Source of the DNA: Paraphaeosphaeria minitans
Lineage: Eukaryota > Ascomycota > Dothideomycetes > Pleosporales > Didymosphaeriaceae
Length of the DNA stretch: 64,000 bases
Assembly: GCA_015832175.1 (NCBI GenBank)
Contig: WJXW01000008.1
Coordinates: 744,001 to 808,000, forward strand
Reading direction: 5' to 3'
The position numbers were made by a program, and so were the translations under genes. Each line of letters starts with the position of its first letter. Within the stretch, counting starts at the first letter, position 1. Of this stretch, positions 47,431-57,771 are shown piece after piece. Under the pieces are notes generated by a model. The model had not been told where the DNA came from. It saw only the letters and a program-made list of their open reading frames with translations, and did not search any database.

Positions 47431-50400
47431 TTATCTGCGCTATTTCTTCGCGGGCTTACCCAGAACGGTCAAGACGGTATCCTCGGTGGAAACAGCTTCC
47501 GGTCGTGACTCCACGCGAGAGATGTGCGCGACTCCTCGTTCTTTCAGCATCCGGTCAAACCACCTGCTCGGGACTACATTGATCCCTAAATCAAACCGTG
47601 ACAGTGCATGTACGCGGGATGGATCTATGTAGGGCTTGATTGGCAACCGCTGACACGTGAATAAGCAGTTGAGAGCGATACTGTATATGTTCGATGTCAG
47701 GGCTGCGAGCCAACGACTTGCCAGCCACAGCTTCCGTACCTTGACAGCGAAGACAGATCATAGATTAGAATCCCGTGGTTGAAGAAGCTGTCCAAATCCA
47801 CTTCGGATTGTCCTCTTCGTTCACGATCACAAATCAGCTAGGGTAAATTAATTTTCCGATCCGTGCACAGACCACAGTACACAGTACCCAGAAGAAGCAT
47901 TCACGTTTTCCTCTGACTTTGGACCCTAAAGTAAAATAGCTTGCTTGTCTTTGGTAACGATGTCTGAAAGCAAATAGTACATTGGACAGCACAAAGTACA
48001 ACACGTTCACCGTTCCCGAATTTTGGGATGTGGAACGAGATTAGCCTGACATGATTCGCAGCTCCAAATCTCGCAGAAGCAATACCGTACTTGCACACGC
48101 GGACCCGAAGTCCGGGAACAGCAGCTGCCATGTTGGCGACAAACATGGGGTCGATCCTTCGGGCCCAACCCAGCAATTCGCGAAATTTTGAAAGAAAGCG
48201 GACCGGTACAGCATTTGGAGCTACCTCTGCACACCCATGATTCCCCATAAAATCCCACGGACCGGGCATCGAATAACGCACATACAGATTGTAATTCCCG
48301 GGCCAAGGGACGATCAGGCATGTCACTCGTGTGGACGTTTGTCGCCACCACCATCGCCATCACCGGACGAGGCTTATTACAGGTCGCATCGCCCTCGTTC
48401 GCGAATGTACCTGCATAGGGTCTAGACATGTGGTGATGTCCCGGTACGGCACGGCACGTACAGCAGGGGTGTGTAAGATCACTTGGTACGCATCTATTCT
48501 ACGCCGCGTACATCGCTTGGTGACAGGTGTTCGAAGCAGTATTTCTGACCTCGCTATCGATTTGAAAGTGGCCAACATTTTCTCACTGCACGAAAAATCT
48601 AACGGTCGGACGGGTCCACACGCATGCATCCTGTTGCATGTGATGCTGCAGGTACGTGTAATCATGTGGGTCTGAGACTGAACACCTCCGCCCGCCCTTG
48701 CAGTGTTGAGGCCATATGCAGCAGCTGGTGAGAATATTGTGACCCGCGTGCAGTACTGCCTGCCTAAAGTGTATGAGCGGTGCGCCTGACGAAGGTAGTG
48801 CTTACGCCGGAGGAGAATTGATCTGCGGTGAGGCCTTTTTTGATCGTTGATGGTATGCTGTGGAGTAGTGTTTGCTGATGGAAATACGAGATCCTCGAAG
48901 TGTGTCAAGCGAGAACGTACGCTTCGTGGTTGCTCACCCCTTGCAGATCTCATCATACGATGAACTCACATAGACTATTTGACCCATGGTTTGTGTCTTT
49001 CTTGGACCGACAGCCATTTTTGTGCGGTGCTGTGCCATTTATTCTAGTACGGTCGTAAAAACTAGTGGTCCAGCAAGTACTCAGTCTACCTTGGAAACAC
49101 TCCCTCTTAGGTCATGATAATGCAACGTCTTCACAAATAGTCTTTACCTTAGAACCGCAATCTCACGCAGTCCCCTCTGCTTGTACAACAAGAAGCTCAA
49201 ATACTCAAATCCTCTGCCGCTCCACTCTGACGCGACATCTACAGAGAAGGAACGTCTTACGCCTCAATTTCTGCAGATAATCGCTGCCTCTGGGGCGGTC
49301 ACTTCGAGGCTCCCAATGGACTGTCAGATGAAAAGAAAAAGAAATTGCCAAATCGTACATGCTACACATGCTCAATATAGCGATATCTCACTATGCCCGT
49401 CCACGTCCACTATCCACACCCACTATAGATAACCACCAGCTCACCATCGCTCTGCACCACACCCACACACACACACACACCAAATGTACTCATATCCGCC
49501 TCCCCTCCCCCCTTCCTTTCAGCCACCCGCCCGCCATCCGCTCTCACGTCGTTCCTACGATCGATGCTGACATTGTGTAACAGTGAGATTCGGCACTGTG
49601 CTCAACTACCAATCTTGAGGTGTTTGGGGCCGGAGCAGCGGGTCGAGGGTGGTCAGACAGGCTTACGCGAGATGAGAGGGATGGGTGAGCGGTGTGCTGT
49701 GGTCAGCGGGGTAGGTGAGACCGGGATGTTTGAGGTATCGTGGGGAGTATGCAGGAGTAGGGGAGGGTTGGAGTGGAGTTGAAGGGATATAGGAGAGATG
49801 GGTGGAGGGAGCTGGTCGGAAGAAAAAAAGGGGGTGATGGAAGGCGTGTGAAGAGGGTGCTGAGGAGACATGCGAGTGGGTGAGAGTGTCTCTCATGGTG
49901 AACAAGTTACGATGTAAAGAGTCCTGTATAAAACAGCTTCTCCTAACACAAACCATTGTGTTCCCCCGGGATAGAATCCTGTCTTCAGCGCTGGAAATTG
50001 TCTCGATGGTAGTCATTTTCTACCCATGATGGCTCTTGCAGCCAAAAATACCCCATGGCAAAGACCCTCATCACCAAGAATCGATTGGCCATCAGCATGC
50101 TTCTGCACAAGCAAAGATATGACATGTAGACTTTCCTAGCTAGAATAGCGAAACATGTTCCTTGTTTAATTGTGAGCACTAGAAGGATTTTTTGTTCCGT
50201 AGCATTTCTCAACATGAGGATCTTCGTTCGAAACACCCGTACGGTAATGCTTACATCTCTGATACTCAATCGCCTTGTCAATTTCTTTCGTCATGTTCAA
50301 GGACTTTTGCATTTCAAAGTCTTTCTTGTTGATATAGTACTCTATCTACTGAACAAAGTCAACCCCAAAATAAGGGAACATACAGCGAGATCGACGAAAT

Positions 50401-50868
50401 AACTGATCTCGCGACGCTCCGCACCTTCTCACTCGAAGCAGAGCTCAATCATACAACGGACATATACGACACGAATTTCGCCGACGGAAGTGGGAAGTAC
50501 AGCCTTTTGTCTAGCGAGTAGCGCAAAATTACAGCGAGATCGTCTTCGCGACGGGAGAGCACCGGGAATATTGGGATATTCCTCTTCTCAAAGCTGGCCT
50601 GTCATGGTGATGGGATAACTGGTTCTGTACTGACCTCGCTGTCCACTTTCCAGACGTCTTGTCCCTGGGTAAGACGACAGCTTGGTCTGATATCACAGTG
50701 AGTCTGGACACCTTTGTCCGTTGTAGAGGATATTCCTTTGCTCTATGGAATGTAACACCGTTTATGTGCATGTTGCTTGATATATATTGTCCACCCGAGA
50801 GAGTGGTGGGCTTAACATCGATTATAATAATGCGCGTCTCAGTATCGTCTCAAAACTCGTTGCTACCC
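47431..50868. other. Gene-poor stretch downstream of the FCY2-like permease
   Basis: No gene supported. A frame of about 110 codons without ATG is open on the minus strand at about 47,440-47,775. Another short frame without ATG ends at about 50,520 on the plus strand. There is a CA microsatellite at 49463-49481 and a strand-asymmetric G/A-rich tract at about 49,620-49,880. Confidence 0.6.
49463..49481 (+). repeat. CA-dinucleotide microsatellite
   Basis: About nine CA/AC units without interruption, followed by a C-rich tract (49,500-49,535). Confidence 0.9.
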
Positions 50869-52448
50869 TTATCTCCCGATGATTTTCTTTTCCAAGTACC
50901 TTGCTGGGATGTAAACCAGCGCCGTAATGATGAAAGTAACCTCATTGGCAATGTCGCCGCCGCCATCTCCAATGAGCTTACCCAAAGGCCCAACGTACCA
51001 CGTCTCTACCATTCCCATGACCCAGGCAATGATACCAATGGCGAAGGCTACACCGGCCGCAATACCGAGCGGCAATCGCTTTGGGTCGTTCCAGGCGTCG
51101 AGGTCGTAGTTGGCAAAGCTCATCTTGCGGAAGATGACGTGTTCGCTGAACAAGATGACAAAATATTGAGTGCACCAGTATCCAAGCAAGCTGAGGAAAT
51201 TCTGAAGGTACGTGTTCAGCTTCTCGCGACCACCAACCGCCAATCCAAGAATCGCGGCAAAGCACAGGAAGATCCAGATGAAGCGCGGAACTCGGGCGAA
51301 GGGACGGGCGAATTGTTGGCAGGAGATGGCAGCGCTGTAGATGGAGATGACGTTGACGTTGATGCCGGAGAGGACAAGCAGGGTGAGGATGAATTTTGCA
51401 AAGCCCCGCGGGTGGATCATGGTCTGGATGAGGAACCCTAGTCCATCGTTTTCGTACACTTCTTTCCAGTCGGGTCGGTTGTTCAATCCGAAAGAGACAA
51501 CACAACCTGCAATCATGCCAATAGACGTGGGAATGGCAATGCCGAAGGTTGTCATGAGGAACACCTTGAGGCGAGAGACATTCACTGGGTAGTGAACATA
51601 GTAGTCCGATGCCATGGTTTGCCACGACGCAGAGCTACCGTAGACGATAGCGATCAGGCTCAGTACCTGACCGCTGAGATTCGCGCCTTTGAGTTCGGTG
51701 CTTGTCGAGTTGTCGGTGTATTTACCGGTCATTCCAAAGAAGATCATGAAGATGATGAAGAACACGAACCACGCGTAGCGTTCGTAGATCAAGATAGCTT
51801 TCAGGCCGATGAACGAGATGATGGTGGCAACCACTGCGAGGATGACTATGCCGACGATCAAAGAGATGTGGCCATCCGCGACAGCCGTCAGTGCGAGCCC
51901 GCCTGTGATGCAAGCCACAGAAGCCCATCCAATCTGGACGATGGTATTGAGAGCCGCAATGAGCTATCAATGATTAGAATCTCGATGTTGCGCTCTTTGT
52001 TCTAGATGATTACCTTGTTAGGCCACCATCCGAATGCGTAACGTGACACGGAGATCTGTCTGAGGCCAGTAGGCGCACCAAAAGTGGCAGCGAAGCCTGT
52101 CGCAGCTCCACCCAAGATAGACGCGAAAATGGTGATGACAATCGACTGTCTAAGCGTCAAGCCGAACTCCCAGCCGAGAAACCCAGTCGCGAAACAGGAC
52201 GTGTTCATGGTTCCCGAAGCCCACAAGAAGAACATGTTAAGTTCGTGGTGCCATGGTACTGGTGCCTTCTCCTCAGGTAGCTTCCGGGTGATGGCATCAG
52301 ATTCAATGCCCAACTTCGTGTCCAGACTGGATTCGAAAGCACGCAGTTTGGCCAAAATTCCACGGTCAGACTTGACGGTGGTGTTGCCGAGGTCCCCGCT
52401 CGACAGCGATGAGCTCGTCGCATGCTCGCCGACTTTCTCCGCCGACAT
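50869..52448 (-). CDS. NCS1 family purine/cytosine permease (FCY2-like)
   Basis: Exons 52448-52014 and 51963-50869 encode 509 residues; the 50-bp intron (GTAATC..GATAG, with a TCTAAT branch-like site) is phase 0. The protein has the NCS1 hallmarks: a hydrophilic N-terminus, PWHHELNMFFLW at the first membrane segment, GLRQISVSRYAFGWWPNK at the third, about 12 membrane segments and a short C-terminus ending PARYLEKKIIG. Length is typical. The FCY2 branch imports cytosine, adenine, hypoxanthine or guanine by proton symport at the plasma membrane; exact substrate cannot be read from sequence. The open frame extends five codons upstream but begins with TTG, so ATG 52448 (MSAEKVGEH) is used. No stop or frameshift is seen, unlike the permease relic 0.6 kb upstream. 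Confidence 0.93.
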
Positions 52449-53024
52449 TTTGGCAGCGCACAATGGCTGTTATTGGGGGACAGGAACACTGAAGGGTTGC
52501 AACGCGACAAACGCGTAGATGCGTAGAGAGTGATAGATGAACAGAGGAAAATTCAATTGCGGTCTAATGAGGCTTTAAAAGTCGCTGCCCCACGAAGCGG
52601 CCATTGGGTACCGGCTGGTGTTAGTCGGGAAGGAGCTTCTTCATTCTGTCTAGTGCTAAGCCTCGCTCCTGGTTCTATCGCCACTCTTATCTTTCTCAAG
52701 CTTTCTTGGGCGAAGCTTGGTCTCCAGCTGGTATTTTCAAACCACGCGGACGTGTGCCGGCTTTTGAGATCCAATTATGATTGCTTGTTGTGTGTTCTTG
52801 ATTCGCGTGCGAGCTGCGCAGGTGTTATCTGGGTCAGTTAACCTCTCCGGATTTCGCCTACGCACTAGAACATGACCCCACACGAGGTGAACCGCGATTG
52901 AATTCCTCGTACTGTCCATGTACTCGCCTAACATGCCACCTCTGGCCTTAGCAGTTCCGTGGGGCGAGTAATCTCGCAGTCACTATCAGACCATCAAATT
53001 CCCTCACAATCTCGCTTGAACCCT
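52449..53024 (-). promoter_or_regulatory. Upstream region of the FCY2-like permease with GATA-type sites
   Basis: Between the permease start and the neighbouring relic are three matches to the HGATAR core used by fungal nitrogen-regulatory GATA factors: TGATAG at 52531-52536 and TTATCT (AGATAA in reverse) at 52687-52692 and 52825-52830. Nitrogen control of purine and pyrimidine permeases by AreA-type factors is established in other ascomycetes; here it is inference from motif and gene identity. Confidence 0.4.
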
Positions 53025-54345
53025 TCACAAAGCACTCTTTGGCTTTGTATCCACCTCTAACACGCTCTCCCTCGGCAAACCATCCGCATATGTGTCTCTC
53101 TCCCCATCAAAGAAGCCATCTCGGTCACTCAAAGCCAGGTACTCCCGTATTACAGACATGTCCTTAAATCCAGCAGGGAAAACTCTTAGCTTGTGAACCT
53201 TGATGAGAATGAAGTAGACCACACCAGCAGTTGTGAAGGTTAGATCCTTCCGAGTTTATACATATTCTTGCCGGCTTGAGGGACGAGCTTGGGATTGTAT
53301 GCAGCGACAAGACCAGGCATGCCCATGACGGTGCCTGCGCACCACTACGGGGTGCCGAAGTTAGCTAGTGCGAATCCACTTTACGGCCAAAAGTACGTAC
53401 AGCAAAGATCCCGGAGAAGTTGACGCCGCTCGTAAACCAGTAAAGGCTTCCGTGTGAAGCTCTTTAGAGCGATGGTACATGGATATTACCTTCCCGCGCG
53501 AAGCAGTAGTCTACTATGATGATCTACGCTTCGAATTAGCCACCTTACAACGTGGAAGCTGGAATATGCCACCCACAGCACAAAGGGGAGCCATGAAGAT
53601 GTTGTAGCTTCCCAAGAAGGTTATGAAAGTTTGTGCCGTAGCAATAAGCTTCCAAGGCACAACTGCTACCCCTAGGAATGCACATAGCACCTGCCCTCTC
53701 CGGATTGTGAGATACTTCGGGAATAACCCTGACCACGCACAGTAGTTAGTATCGCATCTTATTTGCACATACCATGAGAACTAACCGGTCATATCCGCAC
53801 CGAACGGGACCGAATTTGCACTCAAATCGACTCTGAACACACTCAAGAGGTACGAGAAGGATATGAAGAGGATACCACAGTGGCCAGCGGGCGTCCAGTT
53901 GTGGTCCAGAATGGCGTCATCTAGGTGCGGGTTCAAGTCAGCACGGCGATCAACTGGGGTGATTACGTTGCAGCCATGTATGATACATGCCCACATCGTG
54001 TGGAGCGCTACGCACTGAGATCCCACATGTCCCATTACGCAACGCCGTAGACGCCTTTTATCGAGCTGGTGGCTAGGAGGCCAAGCGCAAGTATCAATAC
54101 CTTGCTGAAGAATACAGACACGCCCTGCAAGTATCCAGCGTCCCGAGGCTTCTTGCAATAGCGCGCCAGGTCGGGCTGGTTGACAAGCATAGGAGAGAGC
54201 GTGCCCATGATAACGTTGATTCCACTCATGATGGCTCAGCCTGTTGTTGTTCCTGTTCTCACTGAAGCTCCCGCAGCACTCTGGGAGTTGATATCCCGCA
54301 CACCGCTGCCATTTGCTCGCCTCATACAGTCCGCTATCTTCACTG
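53025..54345 (-). pseudogene. Decayed NCS1 permease, uracil/allantoin type
   Basis: The minus strand retains pieces of the FUR/DAL-type NCS1 family in correct order: MLVNQPDLARYCKKPRDAGY (about 54,130-54,190), ANSVPFGADMTG, then after a good intron (GTTAGT..TACTAAC..CAG, about 53,781-53,727) LFPKYLTIRRGQ, and the C-terminus near 53,025-53,220. Defects: TGA in place of a conserved Trp just before 54,229, TAA in place of the aromatic residue of the YGxAYW motif near 54,038, loss of the first membrane segments, and frame changes between 53,250 and 53,515. The TGA is a transition; the TAA is not. It is a different branch from the intact gene at 50,869. It lies head to head with the regulator relic at 54,362. 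Confidence 0.85.
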
Positions 54346-54361
54346 ACCAAAAATCCCAAGT

Positions 54362-55955
54362 GTGCCAACGCGGCGAGAGACACTCCGCTCTGACAGTGTG
54401 AGCTTGTTCGGCTCATCGATACCAACACCGTCTTTCGCAAGCAGATTGTATCCGTACCCGCAACTTGCTCAGGCCCAGCGTCTATTTTCGGTATTCTTCA
54501 ATCGCATGCACACAAAATGGCTTATATTGGATCGCACGGTGTACAGGAAGGTTTACGAGTTTCAATATAATCAAGCTTCGCTCCCGATCATTAAGAGATG
54601 CATCCCATCTGATCTATGCAATTTCTGCGAGATTCCTTTAGTTGACTAAACAGCAAGGGATTGACGTGGATCCCGAAGCTCACTTCGCGGCAGCGATTGA
54701 GCAGATGGACTATATCATGGGACGCCACAGTACGTTGACTGTCCAGTTCTTGACTTTATTAGCAGTTTACGGTTAAAGATCTCCATATGGTGCGGGTGTC
54801 TGCCCATAGGTCAAATATGCCATGACTCTTGGCGTGGAGCTTGGAATGGACCGAAAACCGACGGTCAACTCACCACAGCGGGATTCGCGCGATTTGGAAC
54901 TTCGAAGGCGCATATTCTGGTGGTGCTATTGTCTGGATCGCCTAACTAGTATGCTTCTCGGGAGGACTTTTGCTATATCAGACCATGATATCAACGTTGA
55001 GGTAATGTCGATGCGAGCTATAGGGTGCTCGAGCCGTTGTTTTTACAGAGAAACTAACGTACCGCAGTTACCTAGCAGCGAAATTTCTTACTGGGACCTC
55101 ACCTCAGCTCATAGCCCTGCTGATTACGGTTCTTGTCAGAATAACGTTATACCCTTCATTCACAACATCAAGCTTCGGAAACTTCAATCCAAGATCCAAC
55201 GTACCGTCTTCCGCGTGGACATCAACCAGAGTACACATACTCTGGAGGATAAAACTCGCGAGGATGCCGAAGTAGAGGCGATTCGCCATGAACTCGATAC
55301 CTGAGTAAACGAGGTCCCGGTAGCGGCATCATCCGTAGCCCAAGACAAGACGCGATAGATGTATGAGCCAGAGTCTAATACGGACTCTAATTCGTGCAAC
55401 TACTTCACATTACAGTATTACAAAGCCATTCTCTCGCTTTACACAAATGTATTACCTACACTATCTGTGGAAGACAAACGCTTTAGAGTTTGTGCACAGT
55501 CCGCAGCCCAGATGTGCTCGACGTATAAACGCTTGAACCAGCTAAAGGTGCTCTCTTTCACCATTATTGCTCTCCACTCCTGCTTTGTTGCTGGTTTGAC
55601 TCTAGTGTACTGTCTCTGGCGAGACAAGAGGCTTTTCAATTTCAAAATCTTGCAGGCGACAAGATCATGCAGTCAGTGCCTCACAATCTTTGGGGAGAGG
55701 TGGCCTGGAGCAGTCAGATACGGCGAAATCTTCGGAACGCTACAAGGTAGCGTCATCCGCGCAATTATGGAGCTAAAGCCTAGCAGAAACCTTGAAAGGG
55801 ATCTTAACATGCTGGTAGAACCCGCCACCGCTAAGGCTGGGGCTCCAAACCCGACGGATCCACTCTTGGGCGCGGTTAAAGACGTTTTCATGGAGCCCCC
55901 AAATACCATGAAGATGAAGCCTACTCCAAGAACTCTTCCTTTCATAGAATGGTAG
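54362..55955 (+). pseudogene. Decayed Zn2Cys6-type transcription factor (fungal_trans domain only)
   Basis: Reading plus strand, the middle homology region begins near 54,440 (PQLAQAQRLFSVFFNRMHTK). It continues through an LTLLAVYG segment (about 54,750-54,775), the LGMDR..RRRIFWWCYCLDR core (about 54,840-54,945) and a DINVE end. After an intron (GTAATG..CTAAC..CAG, 55,000-55,068) come the LPSSEISYWD segment and a C-terminus with LQYYKAILSLY and FVAGLTLVYCLWRD, stopping at 55,953-55,955. Nonsense codons interrupt it at about 54,773 (TAA), 54,807 (TAG), 55,303 (TGA for a likely Trp) and 55,358 (TAG for a likely Gln). There is also a frame change near 54,650. The N-terminal zinc cluster is absent, so it could not bind DNA. 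It may once have controlled the adjacent permeases. Confidence 0.85.
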
Positions 55956-55961
55956 CCCATT

Positions 55962-57290
55962 CTAATCACTATCTGCTTTTACTTTCTTCGATGTCTCTGG
56001 CACTTGCTGAACAGAAGAAGGTGCACTCTCACCCCGCACTTCGATCTTTTCCGTCTTCGTCGGCTTTGCCTTCAATTTGGTATTTCCAATCCAAGCACAC
56101 AGAAGTAGATTCGTAGCTGATGAAGCTGCATACACAGTGTCGAGATATCAGATGCCGGCAACGTAGGTATCATGTACAATGTCCATCTCCTCCCTTTCTA
56201 ATCCCAGTTTTTCCAAAGAGTACGTCGACGAAATGAGATTTTGCAGAATTCCCGGCGCCATGAACGGAAGATGCGACAACCGGAATTCCAGTAAGTTGGC
56301 GATAATGGCTCCAGATTTTATCAGGCCGAATGCACCGCCAATGGTTGGTATGAAATTCCGGAGACCATTGGCAACAGCCCGATCGAATTTGTTTCCATTC
56401 GCGACGATGGCTACGAGCGTTGATTGCAGGGCATTGCCGATGCCCATTCACTCAATTAGAAGCACGAAGGTGATGTGCCATGTCTTGGTGGAGCGATTGA
56501 AGGCGCATTCAAGACCTGTGCCTAGCGTCCAGAGGACGAAGCCTGGCACATAGATCCACCGATAGGGTCCGCGTCTTGACATGATCTGACCACTAACAAT
56601 ACCAGTGAAAGAAATTGCCATGATGAGTAGTAGGAGAAGGGCCCCCAATATTACAGCCATTAGCCCCAGGACAGACTAGAAGTGTATAGGTAGGTAAAAG
56701 AAATTCCCGAAGAAGCACATCCCTGCGATTAATTATGTACATAAAGCGACCAGCAGTACGGATATTTGACAAGTCGAACAGGCATGATATGGCATCCCTT
56801 GACTTCGTGAAAAACCATAGCCAATATCTCCCATCGCCAACAAAGCTAAGCATAGCAAAAGGCAATCCTTTCTTCCAAAGATGCCAGAAAGTCGCCCATT
56901 TATAAGGTGGAATGCGGTCAAAGCAACCAAGAACGAACTGCCAATCTATGATGTTGCCGCACCCGTATTTAGATCGGCCGATATTGTAAAAATCAACGTA
57001 GACACGCTTGTGCTGTCGATGAATGACACGAAAAGTGCAATAGACAAGACCGGGATAGCAATCAGTAATCGTTTGGGTGATAGGGCGCTCGTCTGGCCGC
57101 CTATGCTGCGGGTGCTGCCTGCATCGCTGTCTACTTCGGAAAGCACCGAATCGGATTCTTCCCTGTGTGCATCCTCTTTTACTGCCGAATAGATTTCTTC
57201 GTCTTTGCTTCGAGGCAAGCCTTGCTCAATGTCTGATATCTCTTGTGCCTTTTCAGATATTGCGCCTAGCAGAAAAGTTGGATCTTCACA
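55962..57290 (-). pseudogene. Decayed MFS exporter (DHA2, 14-TM type)
   Basis: The minus strand has an acidic N-terminal tail (about 57,090-57,285), the first membrane segments (LLIAIPVLSIALFVSFIDST), the loop motif GRLSGIFGRK (about 56,865-56,900) and, after a gap that lacks most central membrane segments, the last part with GQIMSRRGPYRW, VANGLRNFIPTIGGAFGLI and a Lys-rich tail ending at 55,962. Stops replace a conserved Trp at 56,946-56,948 (TGG to TAG) and occur at 56,448-56,450. The stop codon lies 6 bp from that of the convergent regulator relic. Family membership is clear; substrate cannot be inferred. Confidence 0.85.
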
Positions 57291-57771
57291 GTATCCACGG
57301 GTTATCGCAACCCACGTGAGGAGTATCTGTCGTAGGTATCGAAAGCTTAGGCTATGTAGAGACCTCTGAGAGCAGGTGGCCTGCGCGATGTCCCGCACTG
57401 CTCAGCGAGGAGACATCCCATTGTGAGTTCGGCAGAAATCCTTCCGATGCGAGGCGATGATGCGATGATGTCGAAGTGGTGAATTTGAGGGAACCCGTAG
57501 GTACCTAACGCCCCATCTTCCCCACAATTTCCTCGGCACCTGTGCGATTCGGCGCGCCCCTAGGTACATGCCGTCTCGATAAGATATGACAAGCATCCAT
57601 TCCGACAATGTTCCGACCAACCCTCGTTCGTCTAACAAAGATGTAGTATTCATGGGCGGCATCAGTTTTGTGTCCAATATACACTTATCATCGCATAGGT
57701 AATCTGGTGCTACCGCGATCTGCCCTTTGCATTCACATCTTAGACTCCACCAGCGTCAGATCCAAGCGATG
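57291..57771. other. Intergenic between MFS relic and amidase
   Basis: No feature supported. A short open frame on the minus strand (57,402-57,677) has no recognisable domain. Confidence 0.5.

Noticed and set aside
49620..49880. G/A-rich tract as a possible CRISPR-like or telomere-like repeat
   Set aside because: No regular unit or spacer structure; it is purine-rich low-complexity sequence.
50659..51441. 260-codon plus-strand open frame
   Set aside because: It is the shadow of the FCY2-like permease on the other strand; its composition follows the complementary codons.
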